A stretch of 64,000 nt of DNA from Papio anubis (GCF_008728515.1 NC_044986.1:107682313-107746312), one strand, 5' to 3'; counted from the stretch's first letter, positions 1 through 10,750 are shown. Numbers and translations: made by a program. The notes: generated by a model not told the origin, from the letters alone.

Positions 1-2226
1 TAATGACAAATCCACAAAAAATTATTATATACCACAAACAATTTTTGATTCACGGGGAGAAAAACAGAATAAAAGAAATCAAAAATTAATTTTTAAATTT
101 GACAGCTTAATTGTAATTTAAATAGTATACCTCTGGCAAATTTTACTATAAGACTTAGAAGAATTACCAGAGTCAATTTTTAAAACAGTTATGTAGACCT
201 CATTTTATAGAATAAACACACTCAAATTTATGTCCTAATACTCTGATCTGGCTTACAGGGTTTTTAAACATTTGAATAGTTAACAAAAGAAAAATTTCAA
301 ATTTGATCTCAATAACCAGAATGACCTAAGTTAATGAATTTACAGTGACGTTAAATCACCAGCACATTTCAAATGAACACCAGATCCTTTAAGTTCTTGT
401 TGTCACGTGCAGACTGGTTCTTTTTTTTTTTTAAATAGTGACTCATGCTGTAACTGTTTAACATGATTACATACTTTAAATATTTTTTCTTCATTATAGA
501 GCATATGGTTTCTGAAATTATGTAAAAAAGACAAATTATTCATGAAAAACTGGTTTTTGTGCATAATCATATATAACAGGTGTATATTTTAAACACATGA
601 GGGCTAATTAATGAATGTTTGTATTCCTAAAATACTCCTTCAAGTATATCCTAGGAAATAATTTCTGTATACATTTACATTCTCTATTAAAAAAAAAACA
701 AAACCTGGAACTCATTTTCAGGAATGCTTTCTCTAAAATGTTAACACCATTCTTCAAAATACTTTTTTCCTTTTTGGTAGCATATGCTTAAATGCAACTC
801 TTAAATAGTTTGAAAATTCTGTATAAGCCACATGCGACGCAGACAATAAAAATAGAGAGCAAGACCTAAATATTGGATGCATTTCTGCATTATTTGTTTT
901 GTAGAAGTTTTCTCTGTGTTATTCTGAAAGCTTATAATTTTGCAATCACTTTCAGTTCCTGGGAACACTTGAATGGAGTCATATCCTACTCTTTTAAAAG
1001 TTTTTTTCCATACTGACAGTGACCCAAGGGTGAAAAACAAGAGACAGAAGTGTGTCTTTAGAAAAATAATGGCCACATTAGTAGAAATGACCATTTCAAA
1101 ATTTATAATGAGAACGTTTAACTCTCAGAATGTAATCATAGCAATTGTTCATAATCTTACTCCAATGACTGAAATAAAGACACCAAATTAGGAGCTGTGG
1201 GATTTCAGCTTGCTGTGTTTACAGGAGAGAGCTCGGTTGCTTTTCAAGAAATTTCTTTCCTCCTGGTCATATGACAAAAAGTGAAATAATCTCATTCTAT
1301 TGTACCCCCCAAACGCACCTAAAAAGGGAATTTCGTTTTTAGTGGAATATGACCAGACAGCCAAAATATATTATTTAATACAGGTTTGTTTCTTAACAGT
1401 CAAACTTAGAGTTCTTAAGTCTTTCTAAAATCAGATCAAATTACCATCACAATTCAATAAGATATTAAGGAAGCAGAAACATAATTATTAAATTTGAATT
1501 GAATTATATACTATTTCAATGAAATATATAGTTTAATATAGCTTTCTACAATTTCGAAAATGTGTCCATAACTCTTAAAGTTTAGCTTCATCTTTTATTT
1601 GCATATAAGGAACAGCTGACATTTACTGTCAGTTTTGCTATATGTATTGATAAATGTAGACTTTTACATAATTTTATGGCTTGAGAACAATGCACAATTC
1701 TAGTTATATAATCTTAATTTAAATAATTTTTTTTAATATTTAGGAGAAACATTTCTTAAAGTGAGGTTTCACTAACAGTTTACTAAGTATTCACAAATGA
1801 TCCAAAGTTTTATAACATATACAATTCTCAATTCAATTACTTTTAACTATCTTTAACAGATATAATTTCACTAGGAAATCAAGTTTTTTAAAAAAGAATC
1901 TAAATTGTCTATAGTTACACTTATAAAACCTTTTAAAAATACCTTTCCAGAAGACGTTTGAAGATACTGAAAACTATTTAAAATCCAAGTTCAAGCACAA
2001 AAAATAATTCCACATATAACAAATAATTATAAAATGTGTTCATTTCAAACTTTGTCCCAAAGTATTTCAACATTTGTGCTAGTCCCTAAGGGAAAAAAAC
2101 CCATTATTTGTTTTATATTACTGTTAGTGAAAGCAAGCACTTGAGTGGAAAGTTTAAAAACAAACTTGGAAATGGTTAAAAAAAAAGATGAAAAATGTCA
2201 GATGTCAATGGGTGTACGTTTCTTAC
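1..2226. other. Unique AT-rich non-coding sequence
   Basis: No Alu, L1 or other recognisable repeat is visible across 2.2 kb, which is long for this Alu-dense window. The short open frames (801-1,094 minus, 973-1,191 plus) have no recognisable domains and overlap each other. If the minus-strand exon candidate at 2,227-2,298 is real, this would be the intron or 3' region downstream of it; that is inference. Confidence 0.6.
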
Positions 2227-2298
2227 CACTTCAGAAGGCTCATCGTCATCGTAGTACATGTTTCGTACACACCTCGAAGTAAATTCTTAGCATGTCCG
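2227..2298 (-). CDS. Candidate short internal exon, minus strand (unrecognised)
   Basis: On the minus strand a 72-nt block is bounded by an AG acceptor (after a short 'ggatttcttag' tract) and a GTAAG donor at 2,222-2,226. The frame that enters one base in stays open through the block (starting GHAKNLL, ending SLLK). An alternative acceptor at 2,286-2,287 opens another frame containing YYDDDEPSE. Six CpGs survive within about 80 bp, although the surrounding DNA is CpG-poor. That suggests selection or recent methylation-free history, but does not prove coding. The product is not recognised. It may simply be a conserved non-coding patch. Confidence 0.2.
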
Positions 2299-2509
2299 CT
2301 AAGAAATCCTTTCATAGGAAGTTAAAGTGCATTATGACAGTGATATACTTTCCACAGCTGGAATATAGTGATACTAGTTTCCCACGCTTGGCAATGCTCT
2401 TAAAATAGGCTCTCAGACACCAAAAGACAAAAAATGACTATTTGTAAGCACTTCAGGAAATGATGCTCTGGCAAACTGACTGAAATTTCCATAAATAGCC
2501 AAAATCAGC

Positions 2510-2764
2510 TTTTTTTTTTTTTTTTTTTGAGACAGTCTTGCTTTGTTGCCCAGGTTGGAGTGTGCAGTGGGTGACACAATCTCTGCTCGCTGCAACCTCT
2601 GCCTCCCGAGTTCAAGTGATTTCTGGTTAATTTTTATATTTTTAGTTAGAGATGGGGTTTCACCATGTTGGCCAGGCTGGTCTTGAACTCCTGACCTTAA
2701 GTGATCCATCCACCTCAGCCTCCCAAAATGCTGGGATTGTAGGCGTGAGCCACTTTGCCTAGCC
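2510..2764 (-). mobile_element. Alu, minus strand, internally deleted
   Basis: A poly-T start and 'gagacagtcttgctttgttgcccagg' type homology run to 'tgcctagcc'. The segment that normally holds the 'cctgcctcagcctcccgag' part of the left arm is missing, so the element is about 50 bp short. Flanks share 'ccaaaatc' as a probable target duplication (near 2,499 and 2,764). Confidence 0.93.
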
Positions 2765-2772
2765 CAAAATCT

Positions 2773-3680
2773 GTCTTTGATGGACTATATTAATTGATTA
2801 CTAAAAGCAAAATAAACCAAAGAAAGTGCTGGGCCAGGAGAATTTCATTCAAGTTTCTGTTCAGTGGTTTAGTCACATGACCCAGACCTAGATGTGGAAA
2901 GGCTCCTACATTTGAATGGTTGAACCAGCCAACATTCCAGTAACCCAGGTAGATGGGGAAAGAACCCTAGTGAACCAGAATGAAGTAAGTAAGACTTATT
3001 TCTCATTTATTTAAACGGGTGGATTGATTTTCTACGAATTTGAAAGGAATGTGAGTATCTGTGAGGTTAGAGGGCTTAGAAACTTCCTGGAATGCCTACC
3101 CTTCACAGGCCAAATTGACACATTCTTACATCCTCAACAAAGATACTTCTATACATTTATTTTCTTTCTTAATCTGAGTTTGCTTCACATTGTGAATAAT
3201 TTGTGTGAGAAAGTATTCAATGAAATCAATGAATGGTTAATACTATACTGTTCTCCAAATAAGGAAGAATGGAGGCTCTCTTTTTCAACATTCAGGTAGT
3301 ATACACTAAGAATGTTGCACTGTTCTGTCCCAACATTATAATCCAGAGAAAATATTTCAGCAAAATATTTAATCTTCCTTCAGCCTCTTAAAAAAATAAC
3401 AAAAACCTTGCCAAACATCCTCGTAGTACAAGGACAGGATTTCTGCCAAGAAAGTCATCATGTTTTAATTAGAAATAATTTAAACAAATACTGGAGAAGC
3501 TTAAGAGGTTGTATAGATTAAAATACAGTAATGTGCAAAAGAAGGCCAACCTTGGGTGGCATTTGGAATAAACCATGAAGGCAAACAGAGTGTAACAGTC
3601 CAAATCGCTTTTATATGTAAATAATTGGCCGTCACCAAATAATTATCAAATATGGATGAAGAAAGGTTGAAAATTAAAAA
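2773..3680. other. Unique sequence, no gene recognised
   Basis: No recognisable repeat is seen. One 91-codon plus-strand open frame (3,024-3,299) has no domain or splice context that I trust. Confidence 0.45.
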
Positions 3681-4055
3681 GAGGCCTTAAAGAATATCTA
3701 TCTGGTCCTCTCATATTCTGATGAGAATATCAAGGCCAGAGGGGTAAGTAAATAACTTGTCCAAAGCCAATCAGCTTGATTGCATGCTGAAAACAAACTA
3801 ATTCCCAGATGGTGCCCTTAACCGAACCCTGGGGCAGGAAACACAATACAGTGGTTAGCAAAAAATGAGACAAGAGTAAGTTGAACCCAGGAAACGGTCT
3901 TAACTATCAACTCAATCAGTAATTAACTTTGAGGTCCAGGACAAGTGCCTTAACTTCTCTAGACATCCACTTTCATCCTTAACCCAAGCAGACTGGATTA
4001 GATTAATTTATACACCTCTCTCTACTACTAACATTCCAAAATTCTGTGCCTACAA
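3680..4055. repeat. MIR-type ancient SINE fragments
   Basis: 3,690-3,800 resembles the MIR-like motif of aligned 'aggtaag..acttgtccaaagccaatcagc' text. 3,850-4,055 follows the MIR core (acagtggttag ... gaaccca ... caagtgccttaacttctct ... ttcatcc). The sequence is strongly diverged, so the ends are approximate. Confidence 0.55.
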
Positions 4056-4431
4056 ATAAAACAGCACTTGCAAAAAATGCTATCCTAAGTGCAAGAGAAA
4101 TTGCATAGACTTCTGGATTTTATGATAATTATTTAATCTCCTATCACTTTTAAATCCTATTATACATACTAACAAGAAAGTAAGCTAAAGAATAATGAAG
4201 AAAGAAATATCGCATGGAAAATGACATTTTGGCAGAAAGAGGAAGATTGGGAATGAAGATGAAAGATATCTAAAGCAAGGAGAGGAAAGTAAATTGATAC
4301 ACACAAAAGAAATGGTGGCAACAAATGCACGTCAGAAGTAACAGATGTAGAACAGGCAGGTAATGAAAGAAGAGGCTGAGAAATGGAGAAAGAAAGAGAA
4401 GACCAGACCAGAAGAAAAATTAAACTGCCTT

Positions 4432-4731
4432 AGATGGGTGCAGTGGCTCACGCCTGTAATCTCAGCACTTGGGGAGGCCAAGGCGGGTGGATCATTCGAG
4501 ATCAGGAGTTCGAGACCAGCCGGGCTAACATGGTAAAACCCCTTCTCTACTGAAACCACAAAAATCAGCCAGGCATGGTGATGCACGCCTGTAATAACAG
4601 CTACTCAGGAGGCTGAGGCTGCAGAATCGGTGGAACCCGGGAGACGGAAGTTACAGTGAGCCAAGATATTGCTACTGCACTCCAGCCTGGGTGACAGAGC
4701 CAGACTCTATCTCAAAAAAAAAAAAAAAAAA
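4432..4731 (+). mobile_element. Alu, plus strand (first unit of a composite insertion)
   Basis: A full two-arm Alu starting 'gatgggtgcagtggctcacg' and ending in an A tail at 4,714-4,731. It is preceded by 'aattaaactgcctt' (4,418-4,431). The same 14 bp recurs only after the next Alu, at 5,081-5,094, so both Alus seem to lie within one target duplication. Confidence 0.92.
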
Positions 4732-4775
4732 GTTAAAATTCCATAACAAATATTGCTATAGAAAACACACGTAGA
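4732..4775 (+). other. 44-bp spacer between two Alus, copied from 6,358-6,401 (inverted)
   Basis: Aligned without gaps to the reverse complement of 6,358-6,401, 37 of 44 bases match. In both places the 44 bp is followed at once by the 5' end of an Alu in the same relative orientation. It therefore looks like 5' flanking DNA carried along with an Alu. Confidence 0.7.
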
Positions 4776-5080
4776 GGCCAGGCACCGTGGCTCACGTCTA
4801 TAATCCCAGTACTTTCAGAGGCTGAGGTGAGTGGATCACCTGAGGTCAGGAGTTCAAGACCAGCCTGGCCAACATGGTGAGATCCCCGTCTCTACTAAAA
4901 ATACAAAATTAACTGGGTGTGGTGGCAGGTGCCTATAATCCCAACTACTCAGGAGGCAAGGCTGGAGAATCACTTGAACCTGGGAGGTGGAGGTTTCATA
5001 AGCTTAGATTGTGCCATTGCACTCCAGCCTAGGCAACGAGCAAAACACCATCTCAAAAAAAAAAAAAAAAAAAAAAAAAA
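4776..5080 (+). mobile_element. Alu (AluS-like), plus strand (second unit of the composite)
   Basis: It starts 'ggccaggcaccgtggctcac' and ends in a long A tail (5,055-5,080), followed by the 14-bp target copy 'aattaaactgcctt'. Confidence 0.93.
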
Positions 5081-5214
5081 AATTAAACTGCCTTCAATGC
5101 TCTACTATTCACAACAGCAGTAATAAAAATACTGCCAGTATTAACATTATTAAAGCAGTTTAAGATATAGAATGCACTTCTCCAAAACGATTTGTTCTTA
5201 AACCAAACCTATTT

Positions 5215-5385
5215 GATTGGTATTATTATCCTTACTATTTAAAGAAAGAAAAAAAGAACCAATGTCGAGAGATGTTAGGTGCTATACCCAGTGTCACACA
5301 GCTATAATGAGTATGTTAGGCAAAGACCTGAATTCAGACCCTCTGGTTCAAACACTTTGGCCACACTGTCTAGTCATACATATTT
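5215..5385. repeat. MIR-like fragment
   Basis: The motif order 'attattatccttac ... gttaggtgctataccca.. gtcacacagctata ... gacctgaattcagaccctctg' matches the mammalian MIR-class pattern. Diverged; boundaries approximate. Confidence 0.5.
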
Positions 5386-5479
5386 TTTAAAGATGCTATT
5401 AAATACTAGCTTTGAACTGCTAGCTTTGAACTTACTAGAATAGAAGACTGAAGGGAATGCAAGGTACTGGTAGTTTCAT

Positions 5480-5990
5480 GCTGAACCTTCAGAGAGCGTA
5501 CGCTCTTTGAAAGCATAAGACAGACGTGTCAAGAAATAACCAGCACAACAAATGCCATGTGGCACTGAGGATCAGAGGATGAAGCTTCCGTGGGGATCAG
5601 AGAAGTCCCCACGGGGTGACAGGATTTGAACCAGGAAGAAAGCAGGGGTGACTGGGTACAAGACATCCTCAAGTGAGTAGACCTGCTGCTTGGTGCTTGT
5701 ACAGAAACCGTAGGCGTTATGTCTGAAAAGCCAAGCCTGAGCCATCCATCCTGTTGAGAGCCTGGAACGCCAGGCTAATACTTTTGTAATTGATCTTGTA
5801 AATGATGAGCCATCCCAGATTTTAACACAGGGGACTGTGATGTTAAAATCTTTATTTAGGAAACCTATTGTGCTGTTTATGGGAAGAAAAGCCAGTGAGG
5901 AGCTTCTGAGATGTCTGAGCAGAGAAGGGGGAGAGGCAACGTGTCCATGTGACCAAGAGGAGAGACAAGTGCATAAACTGTCTTCAACAC
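5480..5990. repeat. Possible ancient interspersed repeat (unassigned)
   Basis: The text 'aagacagacgtgtcaagaaataacc', 'gacaggatttgaaccagg' and 'ggaacgccaggctaatac..aatgatgagccat' resembles a common old mammalian repeat. I cannot assign the family with confidence. It contains an 11-bp perfect inverted repeat at 5,817-5,851. Confidence 0.35.
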
Positions 5991-6083
5991 AGTCAGTTTT
6001 TGTTCACAGGTAGAGCCAATTAGCCCAGAGTTAATAAACTCACTTAATGAAGGCCCGGCCTAACATTCTACATGCATTTTCTT

Positions 6084-6357
6084 TTCTTCCTTTTGTTTGT
6101 TTTTTTTGAAACGGAGTCTCACTCTGTTGCCCATGCTGGAGTGCAGTGTCTGCGATCTCAGCTCACTGCAACCTCCGCCTCCCGGGGTCAAGTGATTCTC
6201 CTGCCTCAGCCTCCCGAGTAGCTGGGACTACAGGCATGTGCCACCACTTTTGTACATTTTTGGTAGAGACAGGTTTTCACCATGTTGGTCAGGCTGGTCT
6301 CAAATTCCTGACCTCCTGAAGTGCTGGGATTACAGGCATGAGCCACAGCGCCCAGCC
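6084..6357 (-). mobile_element. Alu, minus strand, internally deleted
   Basis: It has a T-rich tail, 'gaaacggagtctcactctgttgccc', and ends 'cagcgcccagcc'. A segment before 'gtgctgggattacagg' is missing. Flanks share 'tctacat(g/a)cattttct' (about 6,067-6,083 and 6,358-6,373), a good target duplication. The upstream minus-strand flank is the likely source of the spacer at 4,732-4,775. Confidence 0.92.
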
Positions 6358-6774
6358 TCTACATACATTTTCTATAGCAATATTTGTTATGAACTTTGAA
6401 CATTCTATGGACTTAAAAAATTGATCATCCACTTCACAGGTTATCATTTTTGCTATTTTTCTTATACTTAAATGATTTTGAGTCAATTCACCTAAGGTGA
6501 CTTCTGTGTCCATTCTCTAAAATGACAAAAATAGAATACTAATATAATCACTTAGAGGGAAAAAAAATGAAGAAACAGTAATCACATAATGTAAAGAAGT
6601 AATTAGAAAAAAACTAGTCAAATTTTCATAAATTTTACAAGTATCTATTGCTCCTAACAAAACATTTTGAAGAAAGGGTCTTTAGATAACCCTTAATAGC
6701 TGTAACTGAAACAAAATTCATCATGACTTTTTAGAAATACAAATTAAGTTGAAAATGTTTCCATAAGCATGTTT

Positions 6775-6788
6775 AAGAAGTCCTTAAC
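6775..6788 (+). repeat. Target-site duplication, left copy
   Basis: 'aagaagtccttaac' directly precedes the young Alu. 'gaagtccttaac' recurs at 7,097-7,108 behind its A tail, with 12 bp perfectly repeated. Confidence 0.9.
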
Positions 6789-7096
6789 GGCCGGGCGCGG
6801 TGGCTCAAGCCTGTAATCCCAGCACTTTGGGAGGCCGAGACGGGCGGATCACGAGGTCAGGAGATGGAGACCATCCTGGCTAACACAGTGAAACCCCGTC
6901 TCTACTAAAAAATACAAAAAACTAGCCGGGCGAGGTGGTGGGCGCCTGTAGTCCCAGCTACTCGGGAGGCTGAGGCAGGAGAATGGCGTAAACCCGGGAG
7001 GCGGAGCTTGCAGTGAGCTGAGATCCGGCCACTGCACTCCAGCCCGGGCGACAGAGTAAGACTCCGTCTCAAAAAAAAAAAAAAAAAAAAAAAAAA
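6789..7096 (+). mobile_element. Young AluY, Old World monkey type
   Basis: Nearly intact: CpG sites are retained ('ggccgggcgcggtggctc', 'gaggccgagacgggcggatc'), both arms are complete and an A tail of about 26 remains. The reads 'ctcaagcctgtaat', 'gatccggccactgcac' and 'cagcccgggcgacagag' are features I associate with cercopithecid-specific AluY lineages; the usual human AluY has 'gatcgcgccactgcac'. This is the youngest-looking mobile element in the window and the best lineage marker. Confidence 0.95.
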
Positions 7097-7322
7097 GAAG
7101 TCCTTAACAAGAAAAACAATATGGCTAAAAAGAACAGGATGCATGCATGTACACAAAAACACTCGAAAGAGGCTTCAGTCATTAGGTGAACCACTGCTAG
7201 ATAAACTGAGTGTTAATTGTTAAACAAATTGTCCTTTATCTGGGTAAATGTGTACCGGTAATAATATGGAAGTTAGAAACAGAGGTTGGTTTTGGGAAAT
7301 AGCAATTAGTAATTTTATCTTA

Positions 7323-7618
7323 GGCTGGGTGTGGTGGCTCACGCTTGTAATCCCAGCACTTTGGGAGGCAGAGGCGGGCAGATTGCTTGAGGTCAGGAGT
7401 TCAAGACCAGCCTGGCCTAGGTGGTGAAACTCCATCTCTACTAAAAATATGAAAATTTCCCAGGCATGGTGGCATGCACCTGTAATCCCAGCTATCTGGG
7501 AGGCTGAGACGGGAGAATCACTTGACGCGGAAGGCGGAAGTTTCAGTGAGCTAAGATCATGCCACTTGTACTCCAGCCTGGGCAACAGAGCAAGACTGTT
7601 TAAAAAAAAAAAAAGAAG
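7323..7618 (+). mobile_element. Alu (AluS-like), plus strand
   Basis: Both arms are present, starting 'ggctgggtgtggtggctcac'. A perfect 12-bp target duplication 'aattttatctta' lies at 7,311-7,322 and 7,619-7,630. The A tail is interrupted by G. Confidence 0.95.
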
Positions 7619-7699
7619 AATTTTATCTTAGACAAGATAACAGTAATAACACAACCATGAAGAAATGTATAATAAGCAATTGGACTTATATGACTGGAA

Positions 7700-7990
7700 T
7701 TTTTTTTTTTTTTTTTTTTTTTGAGACAGAGTCTTGCTCTGTTGCCCAGGCTGGAGTTCTGTGGTGGCACCATCTCGGCTCACTGCAACCTCCACCTCCT
7801 GGGTTCAAGCGATTCTCCAGCCTCAGCCTCCCGAGTTTCTGGGACTTCAGGCATGCACCATCATGCCCAGCTATTTTTTTATTTTTTATTTTTTGTAGAG
7901 ACAGGGTCTCATTAAGTTGCCAGCTGGTCTTGAACTCCTGGGCTCAAGTGATCCTCCCACCTCAGCCTCCCCAGTTGCTGGGATTATAGG
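7700..7990 (-). mobile_element. Alu, minus strand, 5' truncated
   Basis: It has a poly-T of about 22, then a standard Alu reverse complement. It stops at 'gctgggattatagg', losing about 25 bp of the Alu 5' end. 'tggaattttt' flanks both sides. Confidence 0.93.
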
Positions 7991-8370
7991 TGGAATTTTT
8001 GAAAAGTCTATTTTAGGATGGCTACATAAAGGTAATGGATGAGCCCAGGAAGTAGAGGAGAATGCTAACACACAGGTGCTCCAAGCAGATAGAAGAATAA
8101 AGAGAGTTTAAGATAAAATTTCAGGGAACACACACATTTACTAGATGGGGGAAAAGTCAGACAAGAATGAGAGGTCATGCTCAGAGAAGTAGGAGGCAGG
8201 AAAAAAAATCACAATGAGATGAAGGAGGGATGAACAATGAACAGAAAAGAAAGGTCAGCAGGAATTCGAATTGTGGACAAAATCTCTTGGCTTTGATGAT
8301 GAGGAAGGCATTCATGCTTCTCCCACAGTGAGTAGGGAATATCACTGGTTTTGCAGCTAAGGATAGGGGA
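7991..8370. other. Unique sequence, nothing recognised
   Basis: Purine-rich DNA with no recognised repeat or gene. Overlapping minus open frames at 8,181-8,484 have no recognisable features. Confidence 0.4.
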
Positions 8371-8693
8371 AAGGACATGGATTTTGGAATCAGACAGTCC
8401 TGTTCTGCTCCTTGCTGGCTGTGTATTCAGCAGGTGCCTAATCTGACACCCCAGATGCAGGGGAATACACAGCCAGCAAGTCATCTAAGAGGACAAGCTG
8501 CAGAGCCCGCTCTCTTCACTCATGACTACCTGTGGCCACCATATCTCAGCCCCGTGATCAAAGCTGCCACTTAAAGTTCTGTGCCTCAGTTTCCTTCTCT
8601 GTGAAATGAAAACAATAGGTCTGCCTCACAGGACTCTTGTGAGTGATGAGTTATTAGAAACATAGCATAAATATTGCCTTAAAAACAAAATAA
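8370..8693 (+). repeat. MIR, first part, with an internal inverted duplication
   Basis: 'tttggaatcagacagtcctg', 'tgctggctgtgt' and 'tctgtgcctcagtttccttctctgtgaaatg' follow the MIR core in order. A stretch between them contains an exact 18-bp reverse copy of the 'cttgctggctgtgtattc' segment (8,411-8,428 against 8,463-8,480). Confidence 0.7.
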
Positions 8694-8984
8694 GGCTGGG
8701 CTCAGTGGCGCATGCCTGTAATCCCAGCACTATTTGAGGATGAGGCATGAGGATCCCTTGAAGCCAGGACTTTAAGATCAGCCCAGGCAACAAAGTGAGA
8801 TTCCATCCCTACAAAAAATAAAATTAGCCAGGTATGGTGGTGCACACCTGTAGTCCCAGCTACTCAGGAGGATGAGACAAGAGGATCGCTTGAGCCCAGG
8901 AGTTTGAGGCTGCAGTAAGCTGCAATTATTGCTCCACTGCACTCCAGCCTAGGCAACAGAGTGAGACTCTGTCTCTTAAAATAA
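8694..8984 (+). mobile_element. Alu (older, AluJ-like), plus strand
   Basis: It starts 'ggctgggctcagtggcgc', shows many substitutions ('cagcactatttgaggatgagg'), and has a short degraded A tail. MIR-like text lies on both sides. Confidence 0.92.
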
Positions 8985-8994
8985 AGCTAAACTG

Positions 8995-9080
8995 AAGTCT
9001 TTGTGCCTCAGTTTCCTCCTCTATATAAGAGAGGAAGCAGCACCTGTTTCTGAGGTTGTTGGAATAACTGATGTCAAAGA
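8995..9080 (+). repeat. MIR fragment
   Basis: 'tttgtgcctcagtttcctcctctatat' and 'gaggttgttggaataactg' match the MIR 3' half. It partly repeats the MIR text seen before the Alu at 8,578, so there may be two MIR copies rather than one split copy. Confidence 0.6.
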
Positions 9081-9424
9081 AACTTCAAAGTTCATTTCCC
9101 TGTTCTTACAATGTTGATTCATCGGCAGTTTATTGATGTCTTTCCTGAGCACCCGCCCTGTGTGACGCTGGATCACCCTATGCTCCTGCACTGTTCTTAC
9201 CTGCCCTCCCCAGTATACAGTCAAGTTCCTATGTTTATGGCTTAATTTGAATATAGAACGGTTTAATTTCCTGTTTGCACTCGTGGCTCAATTTACAACC
9301 CAGGACTCTTTAGTACCACTCACGACAGCAATAAGCATAAGCATAAAAGTTAATCTTAACATCAAAATAATTCAAAGTACAATAATTATAATTCAAGAGC
9401 TGTGGCCAAGAAACATGCCAGTTT

Positions 9425-9612
9425 AAGAACATCACACACCGGGGACTGTTGGGGGGTAGGGGGCAAGGGGAGGGAGAGCATTAGGAGAAATACCTAATGT
9501 AGATCACAGGCTGATGGGTGCAGCAAGCCACCATGGCACATGTATACCTATGTAACCGCATGTTCTGCACATGTACTTCAGAACTTAAAAGTATGAAAAA
9601 GAAGAAAAAAAA
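9425..9612 (+). mobile_element. L1 3' end (L1PA-like), strongly 5' truncated
   Basis: Only the last ~190 bp remain: 'gaacatcacacaccggggac', a G-rich tract, 'gagcattaggagaaatacctaatg', 'gcaccatggcacatgtatac'-type text, then an A-rich tail. There is no coding potential. Confidence 0.9.
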
Positions 9613-9635
9613 AAGAATATTACTTATAAACTCCA

Positions 9636-9931
9636 GGCTGGGTGCGGTAGCTCCCAAAATCCTATCACTTTGGGAGGCCAAGGTGGGTGGATCACTTGAG
9701 GTCAGGAATTCAAGACCAGCCTGGTCAACATGGTAAAATCCCATCCCCACTAAAAATAAAAAAAATTAGCCAGGCATGATGGCACACACCTGTAATCCCA
9801 GCTACTCTGGAGGCTGAGGTGGGAGAATCACCTGAACCTGGGAGACAGAGATTGCAGTGAGCCGAGATGGCGCCACTGCACTCTAGCCTGGGTGACAGAA
9901 GGAGACCTTGTGTCAAAAAAAAAAAAAAAAA
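9636..9931 (+). mobile_element. Alu, plus strand, inserted next to the L1 tail
   Basis: It starts 'ggctgggtgcggtagctccc' and has an A tail at 9,916-9,931. A long imperfect target duplication, 'aagaatattacttataaac', lies before it (from 9,613) and 'aagaacgttactcacaaac' after it (from 9,931). Confidence 0.94.
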
Positions 9932-10614
9932 GAACGTTACTCACAAACTCCAAATATCATTCCCACATCTATTTATTTTCTGGGGGTAGGCTTCTCAAAG
10001 GACACGAGCTATTTTAGTTTAAGGTTGTGCCTGCAAAATAGGTCCCTAAATAACATAGAAGTTAAAAAAAAGAAAATAGCTATCAGTATTTCAATGGTTA
10101 TTAAGACCCCCAAAATGTTACTTTTCCATCATGACAATTTGTGTCACTGTTTTCCAGTTAAATTCAGGCCTGTATTAAACTGACATAAGATTTCCCAGGA
10201 AACTGCGACATAAAAAAGATTCCATAGGAGAAAAACGTCATGTAAAGTTTTTCTAATATGGCCCTATTTATGAAAAGAACAACAACAACAACAAACCCTG
10301 AATTTAAATGTTTTGGTCTGTGATGCTGTATTGACAGATACAAGGAATCTATAAATAACCAAGTTATTTATTTTCAGGCTTTCATTTTATTCTATTGTTT
10401 GTTTCTTAAGCACAATTCACACTTCTTTGTCATCAACCTGAATTCCTTCCACTGCTTTTTATTTCCTAGCCAGCTTTCTCTATCATACTCTATTGTTCTA
10501 TTTATATGGTAAGTATTCTGAGTTAAAAAAAAAACTTGGCATGTCACAAGTACAGCCACCTTGTACCTGTGTAGGAAAACCAAATGTCATACTGTAATCA
10601 CAAAGTAGTCCCAT

Positions 10615-10644
10615 AGAGAGAGAGAGACAGAGAAAGAGAGAGAG
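10615..10644 (+). repeat. (GA)n-rich microsatellite
   Basis: Interrupted GA dinucleotides of about 30 bp. Confidence 0.9.
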
Positions 10645-10664
10645 CTCATTAGAGAAGGATTTTC

Positions 10665-10750
10665 CCTCATTCATTGCTGTATTCCTAGGTTCTAGAACAG
10701 CAGGTGGCACATACTAGTTGCTCAGTAAACATTTATAAATTGAATAAATG
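10665..10750 (+). repeat. MIR/L2-class 3' end
   Basis: 'ctagaacagcaggtggcacatac' and 'ctcagtaaacatttataaattgaataaatg' match the shared 3' end of ancient CORE-SINE/L2 elements. Confidence 0.6.
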
